From Siccirubricoccus deserti (GTDB lineage Bacteria; Pseudomonadota; Alphaproteobacteria; Acetobacterales; Acetobacteraceae): a DNA stretch of 64,000 nt. Each line of letters starts with the position of its first letter. Within the stretch, counting starts at the first letter, position 1. The stretch is from contig NZ_JACOMF010000017.1 of the NCBI RefSeq assembly GCF_014283215.1, forward strand, positions 1 to 64,000. Direction: 5' to 3'. The notes under the pieces were generated by a model. It searched no databases and was not told where the DNA came from. It worked only from the letters and a program-made list of their open reading frames with translations. Both the position numbers and the translations under genes were made by a program. This document shows positions 35,402-44,335 of the stretch, piece by piece.

Positions 35402-36358
35402 TCAGCGCGAGCAGGCGGCCCCGCCGAGGACGCAGAATTTGGCGCAATGCGGGTGGTTCAGCGGCACCGGCCGCGCCGCCTCGGCAAGGGTCGCGCCCAG
35501 CTCGAATTGCGGATCATAGGGCAGCAGGGTGCAGGCCAGCACCGCCGGCCGTACCGCGCCGCGCCGCTTCACCACCATCCGCGCCGAGGCGCACATCAGG
35601 CTGTCCGGCGATTTCTTCAGGATGCTCCAGCAGGCCGTGGTGATCTCCGGCACGTCGACCCGCGCATCCATCTCGGGGAACAGCATCAGCGCCACCGGAT
35701 CCGCCGCATCCACCGGAATGCCATGCGCGGCGAACAGCCGGGCGAAGCCGGCCCGCATCGCCGCCTCATCCGCATCCCCGAAGCCGGCCCGGCCGGCGAC
35801 ATGCAGCCGGAACCCCTCGCGCGCCAGCCAGGCGAGGCCCTCGACCGCCTGGGCGAAGCTGCCCTCCTGGCGTTCCAGATCGTGCAGCAGCGGGTCGTGG
35901 TGGTCGAGCGAGACGCGAAGCGTCAGCCTTTCGCCATGGGCCTCGCGCAGCGCCAGCAGCGCCGCCGCGTGGTTGCGCATCGGCTTCATCGCATTGGTCA
36001 GTACCAGCGCGCGGAAGCCGCGGCCGAGCACGGCGCCGAGCATCGCCGGCAGTTCCCGGTTGAGGAAGGGCTCGCCGCCGGTGAAGCCGATCTCCTCCAC
36101 CGGCCACTCGTCGCGGGCGATCTCGTCGAGGTATCCTTCGAGTTCGGCGGCCGAGAGATAGGCCAGTGCGTCGTTCCGCGGGCTGCTCTCGATGTAGCAG
36201 TTGCGGCAGGTGATGTTGCAGAGCGTGCCGGTATTGACCCAGAGCGTGCGCAGCGCCGAGAGCGCCACGCTGGCCCGGACCTCGCCCTTCGCGGTCAGCG
36301 CGGGGTCGCGGAATTTGGCGGGATCGAGCGGTCGGGCGGCGAGATGCGGGGCGGTCAA
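35402..36358 (-). CDS. Radical SAM protein with a Cys-rich C-terminus
   Basis: 318 residues from a TTG start with AGGAG 8 bases upstream. The [4Fe-4S]/SAM motif CNITCRNC (Cys47, Cys51, Cys54) and GGEP (94-97) are intact. The last ~90 residues carry at least six more cysteines (TACWS, LMCAS, LACTL, HCAKFC, AACSR), reminiscent of SPASM/twitch auxiliary cluster domains used in peptide or small-molecule modification. Divergent from an unknown 333-residue protein over 147 bp, which may be its partner. Confidence 0.85.
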   Translation of the reverse strand: MTAPHLAARPLDPAKFRDPALTAKGEVRASVALSALRTLWVNTGTLCNITCRNCYIESSPRNDALAYLSAAELEGYLDEIARDEWPVEEIGFTGGEPFLNRELPAMLGAVLGRGFRALVLTNAMKPMRNHAAALLALREAHGERLTLRVSLDHHDPLLHDLERQEGSFAQAVEGLAWLAREGFRLHVAGRAGFGDADEAAMRAGFARLFAAHGIPVDAADPVALMLFPEMDARVDVPEITTACWSILKKSPDSLMCASARMVVKRRGAVRPAVLACTLLPYDPQFELGATLAEAARPVPLNHPHCAKFCVLGGAACSR

Positions 36359-36505
36359 GCGGCGGCTCCTCCGGACAGCGGCCAGGACTCCTCCCGGGTG
36401 GCTGGCCGGACAGGGTACCGCGATCCGTGGCCAAGCCCGAGGGCAAACCGTTGGCGCGAGAACCGAGACACCGGGCGTTAACGCCGGCGTGACACTCTCG
36501 GCGGC

Positions 36506-37507
36506 GTGGACCGCCCCGCCGCCCTGCCCCCCGCCCTGCCCGACCCGCGGGGCTTCGACCCGGTATGCTTTCCCGGCGCCGCCCGGCTCGGCGAATGGCC
36601 GCCGCCGCGCTTCGACTTCGCCGCCGCGGTGCTGCGCGAGCCGGGGCTGCGGTTCGAACGCGACGCCGCCGGCAGCATCGCCGTGGTCCGGCGGTTCGAC
36701 CACATCCGCCTGGTCACCGACATCGACCGGGCGCATCTGCTGTTCGACATCCTGCCCGGCAGCCGCGACTTCATGCTGCTGCGGCTGGTGCCGGCGGCGC
36801 TGCGCTTCATGGAGACGGTGTCGCCGCAGGACCCGATGCCCGCCCCGCTGCGCGACGAGGACCCGCCGCTGCCGGAGGAGCACCACATCTACGCCGCCAC
36901 CACCGCGCTGGTGGAAGCGATGTCGGCCACCGCGCAGGAGGATGCGATGGCGCTCTGCGACGCCATCCGCCGGGTGCCGCCCGGTGCCGAGATGTTCGAG
37001 CAGGCGGTGGCGCGCTGCATCACCCAGGACCTGCTGCCGCTGGAACGCGTCGCCCCGCTCGCCCGCCGGCTGCAGCGCCTGGCCAATGCCCATGCCGGGG
37101 CGCTGGCCGCCGCCGCAGCCCAGCCGGAATACCGCTCCATGGAAAGCATGGTGCATCTGACGCACCGGGTGCTGGGCGACGACCGGCGCTGGGCGAACGA
37201 CCTGCTGACCCTGGCGCTCGGCGCGCTCGGACCGGTGATCGACCGGCCACGGATCGCCGCCGACCTGGTGGTGCGGGAGGCCGATGCCAGCCTGCGCCGA
37301 CCCGGGGCGCTGCAGAATCTCACCCGGCTGATCGCCCGGCAGCGGATGCTGCGCGACCGGCTGACCGACCTGGCGCTGTTCTGGAACCGGACCGCCACCG
37401 CCTGGCTGGCGGTGCATCCGGAAACCACCGACCGGCGGGAGATCGAGGCGCTAACCCGCAACACCCTGCGCCGGCTATCGCTGGCCGCCCTCTACGCGCC
37501 GGCGTAG
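36506..37507 (+). CDS. Unrecognised 333-residue protein divergent from the radical SAM gene
   Basis: Soluble, mostly helical, Ala/Leu/Arg-rich, with no signal peptide or membrane segment. Host-like codon usage and strong third-position GC support it as real. N-terminal strand-like part (GLRFERDAAGSIAVVRRFDHIRLVTDIDRAHLLFDILPG, about 47-85) precedes helices with HHIYAATTALVEAMS and ERVAPLARRLQRLANAHAGALAAA. Cys is scarce. I cannot assign a family. Confidence 0.7.
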   Translation: MDRPAALPPALPDPRGFDPVCFPGAARLGEWPPPRFDFAAAVLREPGLRFERDAAGSIAVVRRFDHIRLVTDIDRAHLLFDILPGSRDFMLLRLVPAALRFMETVSPQDPMPAPLRDEDPPLPEEHHIYAATTALVEAMSATAQEDAMALCDAIRRVPPGAEMFEQAVARCITQDLLPLERVAPLARRLQRLANAHAGALAAAAAQPEYRSMESMVHLTHRVLGDDRRWANDLLTLALGALGPVIDRPRIAADLVVREADASLRRPGALQNLTRLIARQRMLRDRLTDLALFWNRTATAWLAVHPETTDRREIEALTRNTLRRLSLAALYAPA

Positions 37508-37632
37508 GACCCGACGCAACGGCGGATTTTCCCAGCGGCATGCATGCTCCATTCAGCCGGGCGCCCGAACGGCGCCGCGCCGGGTGCGCGTAGCCAAGCT
37601 TTGCGGAGCCAACCGCGCGGCGACGGGGGGGT

Positions 37633-37654
37633 GGTTGATCGGTCACGATCAACC
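37633..37654. terminator. 9-bp hairpin between convergent genes
   Basis: GGTTGATCG-GTCA-CGATCAACC between the unknown gene (+) and the hydroxylase gene (-). It is AT-richer than its surroundings. Could end transcription both ways; no clean T-run. Confidence 0.4.
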
Positions 37655-37663
37655 CGGTTCGTG

Positions 37664-38443
37664 TTACGGTGCCTGCCGCACCGGCTGCAGCAGCAGCCGG
37701 TCCAGTCGCTGGTGCGCCGGGGCGCGCCAGCCGGGCAGGCCGATCACCACCGCCTCGCCGGCCGCGGGGGCGGCGCGGTAGCTGCCGAACAGCCGGTCCC
37801 ACCAGGGCAGGCAGAAGCCGAAGCAGCTGTCGGTCTCGGCCGGCTGCTCGGAATGATGGGTGCGGTGCATCTCCGGCGTCACCACCACCAGCCGCAGCAG
37901 CCGCTCCAGCCGCGGCGGCAGGCGGATGGCGGCATGGTTGAACATGGTGGTGGCGTTCAGCAGCACCTCGAAGGCCAGCACCGCCACCGGCGGCGCGCCC
38001 AGCGCCACCACCGCCGCCATCTTCAGCGCCATGGAGAGCAGGATCTCCAGCGGGTGGAAGCGCAGCCCGGTGGTGGCGTCGAGCGCCGGATCGGCATGGT
38101 GCACCCGGTGCAGCCGCCACAGCGCGGGCACCGCATGGGTGACCCGGTGCTGGGCGTAGATCAGCAGGTCGAGCGCCAGCAGGGTGACGGGCACCGCCAC
38201 CCACCCCGGCACGCCGAGCCAGGGCAGCAGGCCGAGGCCCCGCGCCTCCGCCCAGAGCGCGGCGCCGACCGCCGCCGCCGGCACGGTGGCGCGCACCGCG
38301 AGCGCTCCCAGCAGGCCGAGGCCGAGGTTGCCCGGCCAGCGCGCCCGGCTGGCTCGGCGCCAGGGCCACCGCCGTTCCGCCAGCAGCAGGGCGGCCAGCA
38401 CCCCAAGGAAGATGCCCAGGCGGACGAAGGGCTCATGCGGCAT
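37664..38443 (-). CDS. Sterol desaturase/fatty acid hydroxylase-superfamily membrane protein
   Basis: 259 residues, four to five hydrophobic segments and the diiron histidine boxes HRVTH (99-103), HRVHH (112-116) and HRTHH (193-197). These enzymes oxidise lipids, carotenoids or sterols in the membrane. The N-terminal helix begins at the ATG 38443. Followed by 50 bases before the gspG stop on the same strand, so they may share a transcript. Confidence 0.88.
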   Translation of the reverse strand: MPHEPFVRLGIFLGVLAALLLAERRWPWRRASRARWPGNLGLGLLGALAVRATVPAAAVGAALWAEARGLGLLPWLGVPGWVAVPVTLLALDLLIYAQHRVTHAVPALWRLHRVHHADPALDATTGLRFHPLEILLSMALKMAAVVALGAPPVAVLAFEVLLNATTMFNHAAIRLPPRLERLLRLVVVTPEMHRTHHSEQPAETDSCFGFCLPWWDRLFGSYRAAPAAGEAVVIGLPGWRAPAHQRLDRLLLQPVRQAP

Positions 38444-38493
38444 GGCGGCAAGATGGGGCTGGCCGGCCGGGGCGGCCAGCCCTTGCCTGCCGG

Positions 38494-38931
38494 TTACCAA
38501 CTGGTCACGTCGCGATCCTCGCCACCGCCGCCGGGCCGGTCGTCGGCGCCGAGGCTGAACAGGTCGTAGGCGCCGTGCTCGCCCGGCACCCGGTAGCGCC
38601 AGGGGCGATGCCATGGGTCCTGCAATTGCTCCGCGCGGCGGATGTAGGGGCCGTTCCAGCGCTGCTGCCCCGGCGGACGCTGCACCAGCGCCGCCAGCCC
38701 CTCCTCCCGTGTCGGGTAGCGGCCGATGTCCAGCCGGTAGAGGTCGATGGCGGTGGCGATGCCCTGCAATTGCAGCTTCGCCGCATCATGCTTCGCGCCG
38801 CCGAGGTAGCGCATCGCCTGTGGCGCGGCGACCGCCGCCAGCAGCCCGAGGATGACCAGGACGACGAGAAGCTCGATCAGGGTGAAGCCGGCGCGCCGCG
38901 CGCGCCCTGCCGTTTTCTGCTGCCGCATCAT
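38494..38931 (-). CDS. gspG: Type II secretion major pseudopilin GspG
   Basis: 145 residues. Prepilin site G|FTLIELLVVLVILG with Glu at +5; the pilin helix is followed by the GspG signature YRLDIGRYPTREEGLAALV and PWHRPWRYRVPGEHGAYDLFSLGADDRPGG with calcium-loop-like acidic residues. It assembles the periplasmic pseudopilus of T2SS. No other gsp gene is visible nearby. A prepilin peptidase lies 1.4 kb upstream. Confidence 0.92.
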   Translation of the reverse strand: MMRQQKTAGRARRAGFTLIELLVVLVILGLLAAVAAPQAMRYLGGAKHDAAKLQLQGIATAIDLYRLDIGRYPTREEGLAALVQRPPGQQRWNGPYIRRAEQLQDPWHRPWRYRVPGEHGAYDLFSLGADDRPGGGGEDRDVTSW

Positions 38932-38943
38932 GCCACCTCGTCC

Positions 38944-40083
38944 CTATTCCGCCACCGGGCCGGGAAGAATTCGGCCGGCGGCATCCACCTGGATCAGTCG
39001 GATCGCCGCGCCGTCGGCCAGCCGCAGCGGCGGCAGCGCGCCGGTCTCGAAGGCCGGTCCGGCAAGGCCCACCCGCAGCGCCTCCCGCGTCAGCCCTGGG
39101 CCGGCGCGGCGCAGCGCCTCCACCACCACCTCCCCCGCCGCATGGCCGAGCCGGCCGGTGAGCCCGGTCTGCGCCGCCTCTCCGGCCAGGAAGCGGTCCC
39201 GGGCAGCGCCCTCCCCCGTCGCCGACGAGACGCCGAGCCCGACCAGCACCGGCCGGCCGAGCGCCTCCGCCGCCGCCATGGCGGCCAGGCCGCCGCGCGA
39301 GCCGGGCACCAGCACCGGCATCGCCGCATCCCGGAGCGGCGTCGCCGCCGCCGCAAGCTCCATCGGCGTGGCCAGCAGCAGCACCGCCGCCGCCTCGGTG
39401 CCGGGCAGTGCCGCCGGGTCGATCACGCGTGGCGCGGTGCCGCCCGAGGCGGCGAGGCGCCCGACGATGCGCGCCGCCAGCTGCCGCTCGGCCGCGTCAC
39501 CAGCCAGGATTACCGCTTGACCCGGCACCGCCCGGAGCAGCGCCACCGCCTCCTCCACCACCCCGGGCAACAGGGCGAAGGCCCAGGGCGAGGCTTCCAA
39601 CGCCGGCCGCGGGCCGAGCAGGGGTATGGCGCCCGCCGCCGCCTGCACCGCCGCCTGCGGTGCCTCCGCCAGGCCCGAGACCAGGGCGAGGACCTCGCTG
39701 GCCAGCGACGCCCCGGCCCTGGCGGCCGCGGCTTCATCGTCGGCGAAGACGGGCAGGACTTCGATCCGCCGGCCGAACACGCCGGCCGGCGCCGCCGCCG
39801 CCAGCGCCTGGCCGAAGGCGGCGGCGAAGGCGGCGCCACGCGCCCCGGTCGGCAGCAGCAGGCCGAGCCGCACCCGGTCCGCCGCCATCCCTGGCTGGTC
39901 CATCGCGCGCGGCCGGGCGAGGCGCGGCGCGTCATCCTCCAGCCCCGGCGCATGGTGCGGCATGGTGTCGCCGGGCGCCCGGCCGCCCGGTGCCGCCGCG
40001 GCGAGCAGCAGGACGGCAAGCAGAGGCGCCGCGCGGCGCGGCGGCCTGCGCCGCGCTCCGGCGGAGCGCGCTACTTGACACAT
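38944..40083 (-). CDS. LivK-like (type-1 periplasmic binding) protein, possibly envelope assembly factor
   Basis: 379 residues with a signal peptide (RRAAPLLAVLLLAAAAPGGRA). VRLGLLLPTGARGAAFAAAFGQALAAAA and later VEAVALLRAVPGQAVILAGDAAERQLAARIV resemble branched-chain amino acid receptors or the LpoA-type PBP-activator fold, but sequence is Ala-rich and diverged. It is 12 bases upstream of gspG on the same strand, so a secretion-linked role is as likely as nutrient uptake. Confidence 0.65.
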   Translation of the reverse strand: MCQVARSAGARRRPPRRAAPLLAVLLLAAAAPGGRAPGDTMPHHAPGLEDDAPRLARPRAMDQPGMAADRVRLGLLLPTGARGAAFAAAFGQALAAAAPAGVFGRRIEVLPVFADDEAAAARAGASLASEVLALVSGLAEAPQAAVQAAAGAIPLLGPRPALEASPWAFALLPGVVEEAVALLRAVPGQAVILAGDAAERQLAARIVGRLAASGGTAPRVIDPAALPGTEAAAVLLLATPMELAAAATPLRDAAMPVLVPGSRGGLAAMAAAEALGRPVLVGLGVSSATGEGAARDRFLAGEAAQTGLTGRLGHAAGEVVVEALRRAGPGLTREALRVGLAGPAFETGALPPLRLADGAAIRLIQVDAAGRILPGPVAE

Positions 40084-40342
40084 GGCCTGCCCGGCAGAAC
40101 CGATGGCGACGCGGCCAGCCGCCAGCGCGACTGCGAGGGCAGCTTCGATCATCCCGACTCCGGCCTCAAGAAACACATCAATACGGCATGTGGACGCCCG
40201 AGTAACGGAACAGCACAACGCCACCCCTCCCCGGGCAGGAACGGGTCATTTAGGTAACGGATGCGGTTGTTCTGTCTGCTCACTTTCTCTTAAAAAACGA
40301 TCACAAAATGGACCGGTTTCATTTCAGCGTGAGAGCAGGTTG

Positions 40343-41059
40343 ATGTCATTTCGCTTGGATGCGGGACTGGAATACCGTGCGGCCGGTCGCGGCGACTTCA
40401 ACCGGGACGGGATCGGCGAAGCCATGTCCATGCAGTTTTCGATGGCATTCGGGGCGGTCGCCGCCGTGCTGGCCGGCGCCGGCCTGGCCGCCGCCGCTGC
40501 GGCCCTCGCCCGCTGGCTGGGCGCTGGGCCGGCCGGCATGGCGCCGCTGCTGGCCGGAGGCGGGGTGCTGGCACCGCTGGCGATGACCCTGCCGCCCTCC
40601 GCCTGGCCCGCCGCCGCCGCCTTCGCCACGCTGCTGCTCGCCATAGCGTGGCTCGACCAGCAGGCTGGCATCGTCCACGCCGCGCTGGCGGCGCCGCTCA
40701 CCCTGCTCGGGCTGGGGCTGGCGGCGGTCGAGGCGGCGCTGCCCGCCGCGCTGGCCGGGGCGGCGCTCGGCTACGGGCTGTGCCGGGCGGTGGAGTGGGG
40801 CTTCCGCCGGTTGCGCGGGCAGGACGGGCTGGGCCGCGGCGATGCCTGGGTGCTCGGCGCCGCCGGGGCCTGGGTCGGGCCGGACGGAATCGGGCCGGTG
40901 CTGGCGCTGGCCTCGACCGGGGCGCTGCTGGCGGTGCTGCTGCGGGGCCGGCTACCCGATCGCCAAACCGCGCTGCCCTTCGCCCCGGCGCTGGCCGCGG
41001 CGGCCTGGGTGACCTGGATCATCGGCGGCGGTGTCACGGCCTGGGCGGCCGGCCTGTAG
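40343..41059 (+). CDS. A24-type prepilin peptidase
   Basis: 238 residues, six or so hydrophobic helices. The two catalytic aspartates are Asp105 (IAWLDQQAGIVHAAL) and Asp167 in LGRGDAW, the GxGD motif. It cleaves and methylates prepilins, most likely GspG next door. The start is uncertain: ATG 40343 gives a 27-residue soluble leader with GDFNRDGIGE, while ATG 40424 would begin at the first membrane helix (211 residues). The 40250-40342 region upstream is AT-richer and promoter-like. Confidence 0.8.
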   Translation: MSFRLDAGLEYRAAGRGDFNRDGIGEAMSMQFSMAFGAVAAVLAGAGLAAAAAALARWLGAGPAGMAPLLAGGGVLAPLAMTLPPSAWPAAAAFATLLLAIAWLDQQAGIVHAALAAPLTLLGLGLAAVEAALPAALAGAALGYGLCRAVEWGFRRLRGQDGLGRGDAWVLGAAGAWVGPDGIGPVLALASTGALLAVLLRGRLPDRQTALPFAPALAAAAWVTWIIGGGVTAWAAGL

Positions 41060-41237
41060 GTGCCACCGCCGGGGAGGCGCCGGCATGGGCGCCGGTGATG
41101 AGAAGGGCGGCGGGCATGTCCCGGCGATTTTCCTTTGGCCCGCGGCAGGGGCGGCTAAGCTTGGCGCCGGCGGGGGCCGGATGGTTGGCCTTCGCTCGCG
41201 CGCCTATGCCCTGCCCTCAACCTCCGGAGCCCAGGTC

Positions 41238-42206
41238 ATGAGCTGGCAGCCCGCCGAAGACCCCGAATGCCCCGCCGCGCCACATGGCGTCGAACTCGTG
41301 CTGCTGCCGCGGGCGCATGACGTCGGCGGCTTCGAGGTACGCCGCGCCCTGCCGGCGAAGGAGCGGCAGATGGTCGGCCCCTTCATCTTCTTCGACCAGA
41401 TGGGGCCGGGGGAGTTCCTCGCCGGCAAGGGTCTCGACGTCCGGCCGCATCCGCATATCGGGCTGTCGACCGTGACCTATCTGTTCGACGGCTCGATCCT
41501 GCACCGCGACAGCCTCGGCTCGCGCCAGCCGATCCTGCCCGGCGCGGTGAATTGGATGACCGCAGGGCGCGGCATCGCCCATTCCGAGCGGACCGATCCG
41601 GCGCTGCGCCAGGCGACCAACCGGCTGTTCGGCATCCAGGCCTGGGTGGCGCTGCCGAAATCCGCCGAGGAGACCGCGCCCGGCTTCGTCCACCACGCCG
41701 CCGAAACCCTGCCCGCCGTCGAGGATGGCGGGGTGCGCATGCGGCTGATCGCCGGCGAGGGCTGGGGGCTGGTCTCGCCGGTGCAGGTCTCCTCGCCACT
41801 GTTCTACGCCGATGCGGCGCTGGCGCCGGGCGCCGCCCTGCCGCTGCCGGATGGCCATGAGGAGCGCGCCGCCTATGTGCTGGACGGCACGGTGACCGTG
41901 GCCGGCGACAGCTTCGAAGCCGGGCGGATGCTGGTGTTCCGCGCCGGTGACAAGCTGGCGCTGCGGGCCGGGCCGGCGGGGGCGCGGCTGCTGCTGCTCG
42001 GCGGCGCGGCAATGGATGGGCCGCGCTACCTGTTCTGGAATTTCGTCGCCTCCAGCCGCGAGCGGATCGAGCAGGCGAAGGCGGATTGGCAGGGCGGCCG
42101 CTTCGCCAAGGTGCCGGGCGATGAGGCGGAGTTCATCCCGCTGCCGGAGGACCGGGTACGGCTGCGCGCCGCGGTCCGGCCCAGCGAGGGCTCGCCGACC
42201 AGTTGA
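41238..42206 (+). CDS. Pirin-family protein
   Basis: 322 residues, two cupin domains. N-terminal metal motif: PHPHIGLSTVTYLFDGSILHRDS and MTAGRGIAHSE, with the His/His/His/Glu iron ligands. Pirins act as quercetinases or redox-linked regulators in the cytosol. The ATG at 41238 is followed at once by the conserved part. Confidence 0.87.
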   Translation: MSWQPAEDPECPAAPHGVELVLLPRAHDVGGFEVRRALPAKERQMVGPFIFFDQMGPGEFLAGKGLDVRPHPHIGLSTVTYLFDGSILHRDSLGSRQPILPGAVNWMTAGRGIAHSERTDPALRQATNRLFGIQAWVALPKSAEETAPGFVHHAAETLPAVEDGGVRMRLIAGEGWGLVSPVQVSSPLFYADAALAPGAALPLPDGHEERAAYVLDGTVTVAGDSFEAGRMLVFRAGDKLALRAGPAGARLLLLGGAAMDGPRYLFWNFVASSRERIEQAKADWQGGRFAKVPGDEAEFIPLPEDRVRLRAAVRPSEGSPTS

Positions 42207-42219
42207 AGGAATCGCCGCC

Positions 42220-42388
42220 GGCGGGGCGCACCCGCCAGGCGCGCGAGGGCCGCGGCAAGGCCCGATGCGATGTGGAGCAACAGGCCGAGCATCAGCACCG
42301 CGCGGCGGCCGAAGCGGTCTGACAGCAGGCCGTGGACCAGTCATCCGACCGCCAGCCCGAAGATGCGGACGCCGCTGGCGTGCTGCAT
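42220..42388 (-). pseudogene. MFS transporter fragment (Bcr/CflA-like) with an in-frame stop
   Basis: The minus strand reads MQHASGVRIFGLAVG, then TGA (42341-42343), then LVHGLLSDRFGRRAVLMLG and LLLHIASGLAAALA. This is the helix 1-2 region and G-x-L-x-D-R-x-G-R-R loop of MFS drug exporters. Only about 55 residues remain, with no start and a stop where most homologues have Gln. A decayed relic, not a gene. Confidence 0.55.
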
Positions 42389-42455
42389 GGCGCCGGGTTG
42401 GTGGCGAGCGGCGGGACGGGCCCGCCCTACCTCATCGATCCAGCGGCCGGCGTGG

Positions 42456-42475
42456 TGCACGGGTCAACCCGTGCA
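42456..42475. repeat. REP-like palindrome
   Basis: TGCACGGG-TCAA-CCCGTGCA, between the MFS relic and the SDR gene, followed by TGACGG. Same design as 13116-13138 and 55530-55559. Confidence 0.5.
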
Positions 42476-42513
42476 TGACGGAGGATGGGCAGGTCCGCCC
42501 CCTCTCCTCCGGA

Positions 42514-43266
42514 TCAGGTCAGGAAGGCCCCGCCGTTCACATGGATGGTCTGGCCGGTGACGTAGCCGCCCTCCGGCCCGACCAGCATGCGGACCACGCC
42601 GGCGATCTCCTCCACCGTGCCGCGGCGGCGCAGCGGCACGCCCTCCACCCGGATCGTGCTCGGCTGTGCCCCGGCCGAGGCGCCGCGCACCGTGTCGATG
42701 CTGCCGGGCGCCACCGCGTTGCAGCGGATGCCATGCGGCGCCAGTTCCACCGCCAGCGCCCGCATCAGCCCCTCCAGCCCCGCCTTGGAGGCCGAGACAT
42801 GCGGCCGGTTCGGCGTGCCGATATGGGTGGAGATGCCGGAAAGCCCGACGATGGCGCCGCCGCCGCGGCGGATCATCTGCGGCACCACCGCCTGGGAGAG
42901 GATGAAGGCCCCGTCGAGCGCCACCGAGAGGATCTCCCGCCACTCGGCGAGCGAGATCTGCAGGAAGGGCGTCTGCCGCCGCAGCCCGGCATTGGCCACG
43001 GCGATGTCGATGCCGCCCAGCTCGGCCTCGGCGCGGGCGACCATGGCGGCGACCGCGTCCTGGTCGGTGACATCGGCGAGATGGGCAATGGCCTTGCCAC
43101 CTGCGGCGCGGATGTCCTCCGCCACCGCCTCAATCGCCGCCTGGTCGGAGCGGCCGTTGACGACGATCGTGGCGCCGTCGCGAGCAAGTTGCAGCGCGAT
43201 GGCGCGGCCGATGTTCTTGCCCGCGCCGGTGACCAGCGCGACCTTGCCGTCCAGGACTCCTGCCAT
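42514..43266 (-). CDS. SDR-family protein lacking the catalytic Asn-Ser-Tyr (FabG-like)
   Basis: 250 residues. Cofactor motif TGAGKNIG (13-20) and NAG (92-94) are normal and it ends GQTIHVNGGAFLT. The active site is not: in SVALDGAF the usual Asn is Ala116, the position of the catalytic Ser is Gly144 (GLSGIS), and the YxxxK tyrosine is Val157 (PHVSASKAG); only Lys161 remains. Aligned spacing with the intact SDR at 7600-8364 is identical, so this is substitution, not misalignment. It may be a binding or scaffolding pseudo-enzyme, or use other residues. Confidence 0.82.
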   Translation of the reverse strand: MAGVLDGKVALVTGAGKNIGRAIALQLARDGATIVVNGRSDQAAIEAVAEDIRAAGGKAIAHLADVTDQDAVAAMVARAEAELGGIDIAVANAGLRRQTPFLQISLAEWREILSVALDGAFILSQAVVPQMIRRGGGAIVGLSGISTHIGTPNRPHVSASKAGLEGLMRALAVELAPHGIRCNAVAPGSIDTVRGASAGAQPSTIRVEGVPLRRRGTVEEIAGVVRMLVGPEGGYVTGQTIHVNGGAFLT

Positions 43267-43342
43267 GGCCGTCTCCCCCTCTGCGTGACGCTGCGTAGAC
43301 CACCGGCCCCGGCGGCGCGCAAGCGCCCCGCCGGGCGGCGCC

Positions 43343-44206
43343 CTACCCCTGCCGGATGAAGCGCTTCGCCTGCGCGTCGTAGTCGCCGTAGCCGAGGATG
43401 TCGCGCAGCTCGGCCCCCGGCAGCGCACTCGCCGCCTCGGCCTTGCCCGCCGCCAGCGCCGCCAGCCCGGCCTGCATCCCGGCCGCCGCCGGAGAGAGCA
43501 TGCCGGTCGGGAAGGTGCCGATCTTGAAGCCGAGCGCCGCCGCCTGCTCCTGCGACGGGCTGGCCCGGCCGGCGCCGGGGGAGAGCACGGCGAAGGAGGG
43601 CCGGCCCTGCGCCGCCTCGACGGCGCGGCGGATCTCCGCGTCATCAGCCGGGCTGTCGAGGAAGAGGATGTCGGCGCCCTCCGCCACATACATCTCGATC
43701 CGCGCCACCGCCTCGTCGATGCCCTGGGTCGGGCGGCAATCGGTGCGAGCGAGGACGAGGATGCCGCTCTCCTTCGCCGCCTCGACGGCCGCGCGGATCT
43801 TCATCCGGGCCTCCTCGCGCGGCAGGCAGGGCTTGCCGGCGGCGGTCAGGGCGCGCGGGGTGATCTTGTCCTCGATCAGGATGGCGGCGGCGCCGGCGCG
43901 GCCATAGGCGCGGACGGTGCGCTGGACGTTCATCGGATTGCCGTAGCCATGGTCGCCATCGGCCAGCACCAGCGTCGCCGGCGCGGCGTTGTGGACCATG
44001 GTGAAGCTGTCGAACATCTCGCCGAAGGAGATCAGGTCGAGGTCGGGCCCGCCGAGCCGGCTGGCGGCGACGCAGGATCCGGAGAGGAAGGCGGTCTGGA
44101 AGCCGGCGGCGGCAGCGAGCTTGGCGGTCAGCCCGTCCCACACCGCCGGCATGACGACGAGGCCGGGTTCGGCCAGCAGGGCGCGCAGGCGTTCGGGGGC
44201 GGTCAT
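43343..44206 (-). CDS. Isocitrate lyase/PEP mutase-family protein
   Basis: 287 residues, TIM barrel. GSCVAASRLGGPDLDLISFGEM, ADGDHGYGNPMNVQRTVRAY (Asp83, Asp85) and AAAILIEDKITPRALTAAGKPCLP with Glu112-Asp113 match the Mg-binding core. The KKCGH catalytic loop of isocitrate lyase is absent, so it belongs with oxaloacetate decarboxylase, PEP mutase or carboxyvinyl-type lyases. Substrate unknown. Confidence 0.85.
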   Translation of the reverse strand: MTAPERLRALLAEPGLVVMPAVWDGLTAKLAAAAGFQTAFLSGSCVAASRLGGPDLDLISFGEMFDSFTMVHNAAPATLVLADGDHGYGNPMNVQRTVRAYGRAGAAAILIEDKITPRALTAAGKPCLPREEARMKIRAAVEAAKESGILVLARTDCRPTQGIDEAVARIEMYVAEGADILFLDSPADDAEIRRAVEAAQGRPSFAVLSPGAGRASPSQEQAAALGFKIGTFPTGMLSPAAAGMQAGLAALAAGKAEAASALPGAELRDILGYGDYDAQAKRFIRQG

Positions 44207-44335
44207 GACGGGTTTCCTCGGATTTGGTTTCGCCCCGGCACGGTAGGCCGGTTCCGCTTGCCGACCAACCCGCGCCGGGCGCCATGACGGCGGCAAGGAT
44301 CGGATTTATACCGGCGACAAACCGGAGGAACCATC

